From an uncultured Sporolactobacillus sp. (GTDB taxonomy: Bacteria; Bacillota; Bacilli; Bacillales; Sporolactobacillaceae): a stretch of DNA of 17,895 nt. The number at the start of each line of letters is the position of its first letter. Within the stretch, counting starts at the first letter, position 1. The notes below the pieces were generated by a model. It was not told the origin of the DNA. It worked only from the letters and a program-made list of their open reading frames with translations, and ran no database searches. Location of the stretch: contig UQRJ01000022.1 of the NCBI GenBank assembly GCA_900543345.1, forward strand, positions 1 through 17,895, read 5' to 3'. The position numbers and the translations under genes were made by a program. Shown piece after piece: positions 1-7,809 of the stretch.

Positions 1-49
1 ACGAGATGTCTTAGGGTCTCGTGGGCTCGGAGATGTGTATAAGAGACAG
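1..49 (+). other. Nextera i7 adapter left in assembly (not genomic)
   Basis: Bases 31-49 are the Tn5 mosaic end (agatgtgtataagagacag) and 16-30 are the Illumina Nextera Read 2 adapter stem (gtctcgtgggctcgg). Bases 8-15 (gtcttagg) sit where the 8-base i7 index belongs, and 1-7 (acgagat) match the end of the P7 oligo. The order P7-index-adapter-mosaic end is exact, so this is library adapter and not a natural transposon. The genome starts at about base 50. Translations that run through it are artefacts, for example the LIHISEPTRP tail on leuD and the MYKRQ start on the opposite strand. Confidence 0.98.
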
Positions 50-631
50 GATTGGATGTGTCTGCTCATAGTCGTCAATTTGATCCGCATGGGTCATCGT
101 CATCGCGATGTCGTCCATCCCTTTCAGCAGCATGCTCTTTTTATAGGGATCAATCGCGAAATGTTCGGCGATGCCGGCGCCTGTAATCGTCTGTTCCGGA
201 AGATTCACCATCAGACGCAGCGATGTTTCCAAACCGGTTTTGATCAGCCGGTCGACTTTTTCGGCACCCAACGTAATCGCCAAAATACCGTTTTTTCGAC
301 AATTATTGTTAAAAATATCGGCGAAACTCGGCGCGATGATGACTTTAAAACCATAGTCCTGCAGCGCCCACGGGGCATGTTCGCGTGAGGAGCCGCAGCC
401 GAAATTATCGCGGGCAACCAGGATTGACGCACCGGCATATTTCGGCCGATTCAAAATAAAAGTGGGATCCGGTTGTCCGTTCTTATCGAAGCGCCAATTA
501 TAGAAAAGAAATTGTCCGAAGCCTTGACGCTCAATCCGTTTAAGAAACTGTTTCGGAATAATCTGATCCGTATCGACATTGATCCGATCGATCGGGCAGA
601 CCAATCCGGTAAATGTTTGAAAAGGTTCCAT
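50..631 (-). CDS. leuD: 3-isopropylmalate dehydratase small subunit LeuD, 3' end cut by contig edge
   Basis: Small subunit of isopropylmalate isomerase, which with LeuC converts 2-isopropylmalate to 3-isopropylmalate in the cytoplasm (leucine branch). The first 194 residues are genomic: N-terminal MEPFQTFTGLVCPIDRINVDTDQIIP and the LeuD swivelling-domain motif FGCGSSREHAPWAL are typical of the family. LeuD proteins are usually close to 200 residues, so only a handful of C-terminal residues are missing. The frame reads into adapter sequence, which supplies 12 false residues before a stop. It is the last visible gene of the leuABCD transcript, starting 59 bases after the leuC stop; an aagcg/gagaag-type purine-rich stretch precedes the ATG at 631. 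The true stop cannot be seen. Confidence 0.95.
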
Positions 632-690
632 TTTCTCTTCTCCCCGTCTATTTTTCGCTTGAAAATACGTTCAATCGACACCGGTTGTCG

Positions 691-2100
691 TCAATTCACC
701 CCGGCCAATTGGCGGATATCGGTAAAATGTCCGCTAATCGCCGCCGCGGCGGCCATCGCCGGGCTGACCAGATGCGTCCGCGCACCGGCGCCTTGCCGGC
801 CCTCAAAATTACGATTCGATGTCGATGCGCAGCGTTTGCCTGCCGGAACCACATCGTCGTTCATCGCCAAACACATGCTGCAACCGGATTGACGCCATTC
901 GAAGCCGGCATCGGTAAAAATGCGATCCAGTCCTTCGGCTTCCGCCCGCTGCCGGATTTGCTGGGAACCGGGAACCACCAGTGCCCGTACGCCCGAGTGG
1001 ACATGACGTCCGCGGACCACCCGCGCCGCCTGGCGAAGGTCGCTGAGCCGCGAGTTCGTACAGGACCCGATAAATACGACGTCAATCGGAATATCGCGGA
1101 TCGGCGTGCCCGGTTTCAACCCCATGTACGCGATCGCTCCGGCGGCCGCCTGCCGTTTCTCCGCCGTATCAAATGAAGCAGGATCGGGGACGACATCGTC
1201 GATCGACGCGCCCATGGACGGGTTGGTCCCCCAAGTGACCTGCGGCTTGATTTCATCGGCGTCGATTTCGATCGTCCGATCATATTCAGCGCCTTCATCA
1301 GTTGCTAAAGCCAGCCACTCATGCGCCGCTTTTTCAAACGCCTCACCCTTCGGCACAAACGGACGTCCCTGCAGATAGTCGACGGTTGTCTGATCAGGAC
1401 TGATCAGGCCCGCCCGCGCGCCGGCTTCGATCGACATATTGCACACCGTCATCCGCTCTTCCATCGACAGCTGGCGAATCGCCGCACCGGTATATTCGAC
1501 AATATGCCCGGTCCCAACCGCAATACCGAATTTAGCAATGATTGCCAAAATCAGGTCTTTTGCGCCGACGCCGAAACCGAGCGTGCCGTTCACTTTAATC
1601 TGCATTGTTTTCGGCTTTGCCTGCCAGATTGTCTGCGTCGCCAGCACATGCTCCACTTCGCTCGTGCCGATACCGAATGCCAGCGCGCCGAACGCACCGT
1701 GCGTCGATGTATGGCTGTCGCCGCAGACGATGGTTTTACCTGGCTGTGTTAAGCCGAGCTGCGGACCGATCACATGCACAATCCCTTGCATCGGGCTGTA
1801 GATATCGGCCATCCGAATGCCGAACGTCCGGCAATTCTCGGCCAACGTCTGAATCTGCTTTTTGGAAGTTGGATCGTTCGTCTCCCGGGTTTTCGTTGTC
1901 GGCACATCGTGATCAACCGTCGCGAAGGTCAGATCCGGACGCCTGACGGTTCGCCCATTCATCCGCAATCCGGCAAATGCCTGAGGTGAAGTGACTTCAT
2001 GGATGAGATGCAGATCGATGTAGAGCAGATCCGGTTGGCCCTGTTCCCGATGCACGACATGACGCTCCCATATTTTTTCAGCAATTGTTTTCGGTCCCAT
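691..2100 (-). CDS. leuC: 3-isopropylmalate dehydratase large subunit LeuC
   Basis: Large, 4Fe-4S-bearing subunit of isopropylmalate isomerase, partner of LeuD. An aconitase-family sequence of 469 residues, the normal length. Visible motifs are GDSHTSTHGAFGALAFGIGTSEVEHVLATQ in the N-terminal part (given here as family landmarks), the cluster cysteines in GSCTNSR and in CSMCLAMN, and the C-terminal RNFEGRQG...HLVSPAMAAAAA signature. The frame is open to an earlier ATG at 2145, immediately after the leuB stop, but that codon has no ribosome binding site. The ATG at 2100 has a strong GGAGAGGAG 7 bases upstream and gives the family-typical start MGPKTIAEKIWE, so I chose it. It lies in the leuABCD transcript. 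Confidence 0.97.
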   Translation of the reverse strand: MGPKTIAEKIWERHVVHREQGQPDLLYIDLHLIHEVTSPQAFAGLRMNGRTVRRPDLTFATVDHDVPTTKTRETNDPTSKKQIQTLAENCRTFGIRMADIYSPMQGIVHVIGPQLGLTQPGKTIVCGDSHTSTHGAFGALAFGIGTSEVEHVLATQTIWQAKPKTMQIKVNGTLGFGVGAKDLILAIIAKFGIAVGTGHIVEYTGAAIRQLSMEERMTVCNMSIEAGARAGLISPDQTTVDYLQGRPFVPKGEAFEKAAHEWLALATDEGAEYDRTIEIDADEIKPQVTWGTNPSMGASIDDVVPDPASFDTAEKRQAAAGAIAYMGLKPGTPIRDIPIDVVFIGSCTNSRLSDLRQAARVVRGRHVHSGVRALVVPGSQQIRQRAEAEGLDRIFTDAGFEWRQSGCSMCLAMNDDVVPAGKRCASTSNRNFEGRQGAGARTHLVSPAMAAAAAISGHFTDIRQLAGVN

Positions 2101-2145
2101 ATCATTGCTCCTCTCCGACTTTTCTGAATTTCCGATCGATTTCAT

Positions 2146-3243
2146 TTAAGCTGGAAATGTGATTTGTTCGTCCATCGCCGCGATAACCTGCTCCGTCATT
2201 TCGTCGGTACTGACTTCGGCGGCTTGCACCGCATCAAGTTTCAAATCCGGTGTATGATAGCCCTTCTCCAGTACCCGCGATACAGCCGTCTCAATGATAT
2301 CCGCTTCCCGATTCATCGCAAACGAATAACGCAACAGAAGCGCGGCCGATAAAATCGTCGCCAGCGGATTGGCAATGCCTCGGCCGGCGATGTCCGGCGC
2401 CGAACCGTGGACCGGTTCATAGAGTCCCAGTGTATCGGCACGCAAACTCGCCGACGGCAGCATACCGAGTGAGCCGGTGACCATCGATGCCTCGTCGCTT
2501 AAAATATCACCAAACATATTTTCAGTGACAATGACATCGAACTGTGCGGGATTCGCGATGAGTTGCATCGCCGTCGAATCAACCAACGCATGATGTACTT
2601 CGACATCGGGGTATTTTTCGGCTACCCGGTTGACAACCTCCCGCCACATCCGGCTCGACTCCAGCACATTGGCCTTATCGACCGAAGTCAGTTTCTTTCG
2701 TCTTTTTTCCGCCAACTGAAATGCTTTTTCTACGACACGCTCGATTTCGCCGACGCTGTAAGCCAATGTATCGACCACCTGCCGATGATTCGGTCCACGA
2801 CGCTCACTCGGCCGGCCGAAATAGAGACCGCCGGTCAGTTCGCGGACGATCACAAAATCGACCGACTCGACATAAGCGCGTTTCAGCGGTGACGCTTCGA
2901 TAAGCGGCGGATAGGTTTGGGCCGGCCGAATGTTGGCAAAAAGGCCGAGCGCTTTGCGAATGCCGAGCAGCCCCTCCTCCGGCCGCACCGTCATTGAACG
3001 GCGGTTCCACTTCGGACCGCCGACCGCCCCAAGCAGGACGGCGTCACTCGCCTGACACTGATCGATTGTTTGCCGCGGCAGCGGTGTGCCGACCGCATCG
3101 ATCGCCGCTCCGCCGATTCGCTCATAAGCAAAATGAACATCATGATGAAACGTAGCAAAGATGGCTTGCAATACGCGAACGGCTGATCCGGTGACCTCCG
3201 GACCGATGCCGTCGCCGGGCAGAACGGTAATAATCCGTGACAT
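2146..3243 (-). CDS. leuB: 3-isopropylmalate dehydrogenase LeuB
   Basis: Catalyses NAD-dependent oxidation and decarboxylation of 3-isopropylmalate to 2-oxoisocaproate, the last committed leucine step. Its 365 residues match the family length. The N-terminal nucleotide motif (LPGDGIGPEV, residues 7-16), the substrate-binding stretch GGLYFGRP, the metal-site region VTENMFGDILSDE and the cofactor loop GLYEPVHGSAPDIAGRGIANP are all intact. The ATG is 6 bases after the leuA stop. Its ribosome binding site (AGGGGG, about 11 bases upstream) lies inside the end of leuA, which suggests translational coupling. Confidence 0.97.
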   Translation of the reverse strand: MSRIITVLPGDGIGPEVTGSAVRVLQAIFATFHHDVHFAYERIGGAAIDAVGTPLPRQTIDQCQASDAVLLGAVGGPKWNRRSMTVRPEEGLLGIRKALGLFANIRPAQTYPPLIEASPLKRAYVESVDFVIVRELTGGLYFGRPSERRGPNHRQVVDTLAYSVGEIERVVEKAFQLAEKRRKKLTSVDKANVLESSRMWREVVNRVAEKYPDVEVHHALVDSTAMQLIANPAQFDVIVTENMFGDILSDEASMVTGSLGMLPSASLRADTLGLYEPVHGSAPDIAGRGIANPLATILSAALLLRYSFAMNREADIIETAVSRVLEKGYHTPDLKLDAVQAAEVSTDEMTEQVIAAMDEQITFPA

Positions 3244-3249
3244 GATCTT

Positions 3250-4413
3250 TCATGCCCCCTTAGAGCGGGACGCCGCCTGAAACAGTTGCCGCAGATCGTC
3301 ATCGGAAATGTCTTTTTGATGGTCGGCCATCGTTTTAAAGGCCCGAAAACAAGGGTCGATTTCTTCATCGGGAATGCGGATACCCATCTCACTCGCTTTT
3401 TCAATCAGGGCATGACGGCCGGAATGTTTGCCAAGCACAAGCTGCGTTCGATCTGCGCCGATCATCTCCGGCGAAATAATTTCATAGGTCTGCGGATTTT
3501 TCAGTACGCCGTCTTGATGAATGCCGGCCTCATGGGCAAATGCGTTGGCGCCGACGACGGCCTTGTTGGCCTGGATCGGGCTATGCATCAGCCGGCTGAC
3601 CAGATCGCTTGTTTTCTTAATCTCTTTCAGATTCAGTCCCGTCTCTACTTGAAAGACAGCCTTTCGCACGCGCAGTGCAACGGCAACTTCTTCCAGAGCG
3701 ACGTTCCCCGCCCGCTCACCGACGCCGTTGACTGTACATTCCACCTGACGAACGCCGGCACGGATCGATGCGAGTGTATTGGCAGTTGCCATGCCCAGAT
3801 CATTATGGCAATGGCAGGAGAAACGCACTCGATCGCTATCCGTAACATGATCGCGGATATAGCGGAACATCGCCGCAAATTCTTCCGGCGTCGAATAACC
3901 GACGGTGTCGGGCAGATTGATGACTGTCGCACCGGCACGGATGGCCGCATCGACCACTCTCGCCAGAAAAACACGATCGCTGCGCGAAGCATCCTCGGCG
4001 GAAAATTCAACCTGTGGGAAAAATTGCTTCGCATACTTAACCGATTCGGCCGCCATCTTCATGACTTCATCCGGTGTTTTTTTCAGCTTAAAGGCCATAT
4101 GGATCGGCGACGTCGCGATGAACACATGAACCCGCGGGCTTTCCGTCTCTTTCAACGCTTCCCAGCAAGCGTCGATGTCTTTCTTAACGCAGCGGGCCAG
4201 CCCGGTTACTGTACTGGTCCTGATTTCCCGGGCAATACGGCTGACGGCTTTGAAATCGTCGGGTGAAGAGGCCGGGAAACCCGCCTCAATCACATCGACG
4301 TGTAGTTTTTCCAACTGTCTGGCTACCTGCATCTTCTCTTCGTCATTGAGACTGCATCCGGGGGATTGTTCGCCGTCGCGCAGTGTCGTGTCGTAAATTT
4401 CAACCTTTTCCAT
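3250..4413 (-). CDS. leuA: 2-isopropylmalate synthase LeuA, short form lacking the leucine regulatory domain
   Basis: Condenses 2-oxoisovalerate with acetyl-CoA, the first step of the leucine branch. The HMGL-like TIM barrel is complete: DTTLRDGEQ at residues 8-16, metal ligands in HCHND (H201, H203), NGVGERAGN, and the subdomain motif GANAFAHEAGIHQDG with VLGKHSGRHAL. It looks like LeuA rather than homocitrate synthase, both in motifs and in operon position. The ATG at 4413 has GAGAGGAG 8 bases upstream; an in-frame GTG at 4431 overlaps that site and is rejected. The protein is only 387 residues, whereas LeuA is usually about 510-520, so the C-terminal dimer/allosteric domain is absent. Only 6 bases separate its stop from leuB, which leaves no room for a frameshifted remainder. 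Confidence 0.95.
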   Translation of the reverse strand: MEKVEIYDTTLRDGEQSPGCSLNDEEKMQVARQLEKLHVDVIEAGFPASSPDDFKAVSRIAREIRTSTVTGLARCVKKDIDACWEALKETESPRVHVFIATSPIHMAFKLKKTPDEVMKMAAESVKYAKQFFPQVEFSAEDASRSDRVFLARVVDAAIRAGATVINLPDTVGYSTPEEFAAMFRYIRDHVTDSDRVRFSCHCHNDLGMATANTLASIRAGVRQVECTVNGVGERAGNVALEEVAVALRVRKAVFQVETGLNLKEIKKTSDLVSRLMHSPIQANKAVVGANAFAHEAGIHQDGVLKNPQTYEIISPEMIGADRTQLVLGKHSGRHALIEKASEMGIRIPDEEIDPCFRAFKTMADHQKDISDDDLRQLFQAASRSKGA

Positions 4414-4463
4414 TTTTCGTACTCCTCTCACAACTTTTTTGGCTTCTGAGCCTTTTTATCTAT

Positions 4464-4529
4464 AAAAAAAAATCTTTTCAACCCCCACACCCGGTTGACT
4501 AACCGGTTTGTGCAGGGGCGAAAAGATTT
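4464..4529 (-). terminator. T-box-controlled intrinsic terminator before leuA
   Basis: On the minus strand a long hairpin has arms at 4529-4501 and 4496-4470 around the loop agtc (4500-4497). AAATCTTTTC and AACCGG at the two ends of the arm pair exactly, with a few internal mismatches. The downstream arm runs straight into a tract of eight or more T on the minus strand. It lies directly after the T-box sequence and 51 bases or more before the leuA start, as expected for the conditional terminator of a T-box. Confidence 0.93.
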
Positions 4530-4820
4530 CTTTTCGCGGTACCACCCAGCTTTCGACATTCCTGTGAATGTTCGCTCAGCACCGTTTCGGTTTATCCGAA
4601 AACGGCATTTTGATAACAAGTGTATGGGACACTTGACCCGACCTACTTTGTTCGGACGGGCGCTCGGAGGTGAGTGCCATCATCGCCGTGCTGCCGGCTT
4701 CCAGCTGCCGCCGGCTCTCTGGGAAGCAATGAAGCGATGATTTTTCCCTCGTCATCGATTTGATCCGATTCAAAAAGTATCGAAATCACGCAGACTTTTT
4801 GAATGTTCGATTAACTTATG
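4464..4820 (-). promoter_or_regulatory. T-box riboswitch, leucine type, leader of leuABCD
   Basis: The T-box element TGGGTGGTACCGCG (4548-4535, minus strand) matches the AGGGTGGNACCGCG consensus at all but the first base. It is followed at once by a terminator hairpin. Upstream are typical Stem I features: AGAGAG at 4720-4715, then an apical hairpin with a GCTGGAAGCC terminal loop, and on the descending side a CTC triplet followed by A (4674-4672) that fits a leucine specifier codon. The family senses uncharged tRNA, whose acceptor end stabilises the antiterminator. Here uncharged tRNA-Leu should allow read-through into leuA. The T-box call is firm; the exact specifier was placed by eye. Confidence 0.95.
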
Positions 4821-4826
4821 CAGTTT

Positions 4827-4854
4827 ATCTTACTCGTTTAAAAGCATTTGTCAA
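4827..4854 (-). promoter_or_regulatory. Promoter of the leuABCD T-box transcript
   Basis: A perfect -35 box TTGACA (4854-4849) is followed 16 bases later by TAAGAT (4832-4827, 4 of 6 consensus bases). The -35 box starts 6 bases after the last base of the ylmA stop codon. Predicted start of RNA is near 4820, giving a leader of about 400 bases with the T-box. No terminator is visible between ylmA and this promoter, so transcripts from ilvB may also run into the T-box leader. Confidence 0.8.
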
Positions 4855-4859
4855 CTTTT

Positions 4860-5633
4860 TTATTGAAGTGCCATCGAGAACCGTTCACCGTGGCGCCGGA
4901 CCACCACTTTGCCGCCGTAAAAAGCCGTCAGGTTTTCCGGTGTCATCACATCGCGAGTCGGACCGGCCCGATAAACCGTCCCTGCTTTCAGTAATAAAGT
5001 GTGCTCGAAGCAGGGGAGAATCTCACCGACATGATGGGTAACGAAAATCATTGTCGGAGCGACAGGCGAATTTGCCAGCCGGCGGATCAACGACAACAAG
5101 TGTTCTCTGGCAAAAATATCGAGCCCGTTGCACGGTTCGTCAAGAATCAGCAGCTTGGGTGCGGCCATCAAGGCACGGGCGATGAGGACACGCTGCTTCT
5201 CGCCTTGTGACAGCGTCCCGAATGCGCGGGCGCAAAAATCCGCGCACTCCAATTCGTCGATTAATTCGGCCGCTTTCAGTCGATCCTCATGACTTACGGA
5301 TTGATACAGTCCAATCGAGGCGAATTTACCGCTCAGCACAATCGAAGACGGCCGTTCGCTCGGGTCGATTTTCTCAGTGAGCGCCGAACTGACCCAGCCG
5401 ATATGTCGGCGCAATTCACGCAGATCGACCGTGCCGAACGGTCGATCAAGTACGGAAACGCTGCCGGCGGTCGGCCAGATGTAACCGTTGATCATTTTCA
5501 GCAATGTCGTTTTCCCCGAGCCGTTCAGACCGATGAGCGACCAGTGCTCCCCGTTGTGAACTTGCCAGGTCACATCTTTCAGAATAATGTGTCGCCCGCG
5601 CCGCCAACTGACGTGGCGAACATCGATGATCAT
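4860..5633 (-). CDS. ylmA: ABC transporter ATP-binding protein, YlmA-like
   Basis: A 257-residue stand-alone ABC ATPase. Walker A (GLNGSGKTT), the signature LSQGEKQRV, Walker B (LLILDEPCNGLD) and the switch histidine in VTHH are all present, so it should hydrolyse ATP. The stretch DVRHVSWRRG...ILKDVTWQV and GYIWPTAGSVSVL resembles Bacillus YlmA, whose role is not established to my knowledge. No permease or binding protein lies next to it. I chose the ATG at 5633, preceded by GGAGG and GGGGA; an in-frame GTG at 5660 is the alternative. It starts 45 bases after the ilvA stop in the same direction, so it is probably the last gene of the ilvBNCA transcript. Confidence 0.88.
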   Translation of the reverse strand: MIIDVRHVSWRRGRHIILKDVTWQVHNGEHWSLIGLNGSGKTTLLKMINGYIWPTAGSVSVLDRPFGTVDLRELRRHIGWVSSALTEKIDPSERPSSIVLSGKFASIGLYQSVSHEDRLKAAELIDELECADFCARAFGTLSQGEKQRVLIARALMAAPKLLILDEPCNGLDIFAREHLLSLIRRLANSPVAPTMIFVTHHVGEILPCFEHTLLLKAGTVYRAGPTRDVMTPENLTAFYGGKVVVRRHGERFSMALQ

Positions 5634-5678
5634 CTTTTTCCCCGCCTCCACTGTTTTCACCGGTGCCTGCTGCCCGCA

Positions 5679-6659
5679 TTATTTGACCTGTTCATATGCC
5701 AACGTTTCCAGGGTCGGAAATAACCGCGGATCCGCATTGCCGCCGCTGACAATCAGGCCGACATGTTTGCCGCGCACCGCCACCTGTTTGGAAAGCACCG
5801 CTGCTAGCGGCGCCGCGCCCGCCCCTTCGACAAACAGTTTGCTTCGCTCAAGCATAAGCACCATCGCCCGGGCGATAAAACGGTCGGAAACGGTGACGAC
5901 GTCGTCTAAATAGCGCGTGAGCAGCGGGCAAGTTTTCCGGCCCGGTTCGCTCACCAGGATTCCCTCGGCGATACCGCCGGGGCCGAGCGACGACCGTTTA
6001 TCGACATGATGATACAGATTATAGACAGCCGGCGCATAATCGGATTGTACGCCGACAACAGCAATATCCGGCCTTTTTTGTTTAAGGTAATAAGCCGTTC
6101 CGGCCGCCAGTCCGCCGCCGCCGACCGGGACAACTACCATTTCAAGCTGTGGGCATTGTTGCAGCATTTCCATCGCCACCGTCGCTTGACCGGCCATCAC
6201 CTGCTCGTCGTCAAAGGCATGAACGAATGTAATACCGCTTGTCCGTTGATTTTGCCGGGCCGCCTGATAAGCATCTTGATACGTCGTGCCAACGAGCACA
6301 GCCTCTGCACCATATGATTGGACCGCTTTGACTTTTGGCAGCGGTGTCGACTTCGGCATAAAGATACGCGCGTGCAGTTTTCTGCGAGCGGCCGATAAAG
6401 CCACGCCTTGAGCATGATTCCCCGCCGATGCCGTCACAATGCCGCGTGCACTTTCCGCCGGTGACAAATGGTATATTTTATTATAAGCTCCGCGCAGCTT
6501 GAACGATCCGGTACGCTGCAAATTCTCCAGTTTAAAATGCAACCGGGCGCCGGTCAATGCATTGAAAGTCGCCGATTCGACCAGCGGTGTCCGGTGAACA
6601 ACCGGCTTCAGGCATGCCGCCGCCCGCTCGATATCCGTTAATTGTAATAAATCCCCAAT
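5679..6659 (-). CDS. ilvA: Threonine dehydratase, short TdcB-type, probable ATT start
   Basis: A PLP-dependent enzyme that deaminates threonine to 2-oxobutyrate, the entry to isoleucine. The PLP lysine lies in TGSFKLRG (K54 in this numbering), followed by SAGNHAQG, the phosphate loop GGGGL (180-184), and VEGAGA and VSGGN near the end. At about 326 residues it has the size and wording (FKLENLQRTGSFK) of TdcB-type enzymes and lacks the C-terminal ACT-like regulatory domain of biosynthetic IlvA. The frame is open back to the ilvC stop. It encodes the expected N-terminus (LTDIERAAACLKPVVHRTPL) but contains no ATG or GTG, and the first TTG (6557) would delete that N-terminus. An ATT at 6659, with GGGAG 9 bases upstream, is the best start. 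Confidence 0.9.
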   Translation of the reverse strand: MGDLLQLTDIERAAACLKPVVHRTPLVESATFNALTGARLHFKLENLQRTGSFKLRGAYNKIYHLSPAESARGIVTASAGNHAQGVALSAARRKLHARIFMPKSTPLPKVKAVQSYGAEAVLVGTTYQDAYQAARQNQRTSGITFVHAFDDEQVMAGQATVAMEMLQQCPQLEMVVVPVGGGGLAAGTAYYLKQKRPDIAVVGVQSDYAPAVYNLYHHVDKRSSLGPGGIAEGILVSEPGRKTCPLLTRYLDDVVTVSDRFIARAMVLMLERSKLFVEGAGAAPLAAVLSKQVAVRGKHVGLIVSGGNADPRLFPTLETLAYEQVK

Positions 6660-6725
6660 GATCTCACACTCCCGAAGATAACCGCTCGCATTTAAAGATA
6701 GTCTGCATGCGGAAATAACGTTTTT

Positions 6726-7760
6726 TCACTGCGCAACGTGAGCGGTGATATCCTGGCTGTCGACCTTGTCCTTCTTGACAAACGGCATCAGCCGGCGAAG
6801 CTCGCGGCCAGTTTCTTCAAGCAGCGAATGGCTTTCTTTTTCCAATAGCGCGTTGAATACTGGGCGGCCAACTTTATTTTCCAACTCCCAATCACGGGCA
6901 AATTTACCGGTTTGGATATTTTCCAACACTTTCTTCATCCGCTGCTTCGTGTCGTCGTTAACGACATACGGGCCGACGGTAAAATCGCCGTATTTCGCCG
7001 TATTGGAGCATGAATAGCGCATCCCGGTCAACCCGTTTTCGTAGATCAGATCGGTCAGCATCTTCATCTCGTGACAGGTCTCAAAATAGGCATTCTCCGG
7101 TTGATAGCCGGCTTCAACAAGTGTATCGAACGCTGCTTCGATCAAGTGAGTCATCCCGCCCATCAGCACGGCCTGCTCGCCGAACAGATCGGTTTCCGTC
7201 TCCTCTTTGAACGTCGTCTTCAGTACGCCGGCGCGTCCGGCACCGAGCCCTTTCGCCCAGGCAAGCGCCAACTTTTCACCGTCACCGGTCGGATTCTGCT
7301 CAACGGCATAGAACGCGGGGACGCCACCGCCGTTGAGATATTCGCGCCGGCAGAAGTGCCCTGGGCCTTTCGGCGCTACCATAAAGACATCGACATCTTT
7401 AGGTGGAACGATTTGATTAAAATGAATGTTGAAACCGTGGGAGAAAGCCAAGGCTTTCCCCGCCGTTAATCCGGCCGCAACTTCTTCCTGATAGACTTTC
7501 GGCTGCGTCTCGTCCGGAAGCAGCATCATGACGACATCGGCTGCTTCCGTCGCTTCTTTGACTGTTTTTACCGTGAAACCGTCTTGCACAGCCCGATCCC
7601 ATGAACCACCGTGTCTAACACCGATCACTACCGAAAAGCCGCTGTCGCGCAGGTTCTGCGCCTGCGAATGACCTTGCGAACCGTAACCGAGCACAGCAAT
7701 TTGTTTGCCGCGCAATACACTTTCATCGATATCGTCATCGTAATATACTTTTGCCGTCAT
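6726..7760 (-). CDS. ilvC: Ketol-acid reductoisomerase IlvC
   Basis: Converts 2-acetolactate and 2-aceto-2-hydroxybutyrate to the dihydroxy acids, using Mg2+ and NAD(P)H. The class I size (344 residues) fits. The Rossmann motif GYGSQG is at 25-30 and the cofactor-choosing loop RHGGSW at 49-54, with a serine (S53) of the kind common in NADPH enzymes. The metal ligands fit D191, E195 (ETDLFGEQ) and E227, E231 (FETCHEMK), and the SNTA substrate loop is at 252-255. The stretch after KGPGH (HFCRREYLNGGG) departs from the usual HLVRRxYxxGxG. The ATG at 7760 has AGGGG upstream. The gene lies 49 bases after ilvN and directly before ilvA. Confidence 0.97.
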   Translation of the reverse strand: MTAKVYYDDDIDESVLRGKQIAVLGYGSQGHSQAQNLRDSGFSVVIGVRHGGSWDRAVQDGFTVKTVKEATEAADVVMMLLPDETQPKVYQEEVAAGLTAGKALAFSHGFNIHFNQIVPPKDVDVFMVAPKGPGHFCRREYLNGGGVPAFYAVEQNPTGDGEKLALAWAKGLGAGRAGVLKTTFKEETETDLFGEQAVLMGGMTHLIEAAFDTLVEAGYQPENAYFETCHEMKMLTDLIYENGLTGMRYSCSNTAKYGDFTVGPYVVNDDTKQRMKKVLENIQTGKFARDWELENKVGRPVFNALLEKESHSLLEETGRELRRLMPFVKKDKVDSQDITAHVAQ

Positions 7761-7809
7761 TGTGGATATCCCCTTTAACTATCGTTTTTTTTTAACCAAT
7801 CCTTGTGAT

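Noticed and set aside
1..49. Tn5/IS50-like mosaic end suggesting a natural transposon at the contig edge
   Set aside because: The mosaic end is directly joined to the Nextera adapter, an index and P7 sequence, and the same adapter is at the other end. It is library sequence.
35..388. Plus-strand ORF of 117 codons beginning in the adapter
   Set aside because: It starts within adapter sequence (MYKRQ) and is antisense to leuD, which has clear family motifs.
3286..4266. Long plus-strand ORF of 326 codons opposite leuA
   Set aside because: It is a shadow of leuA codon usage: no family motifs and no ribosome binding site, and leuA is certain.
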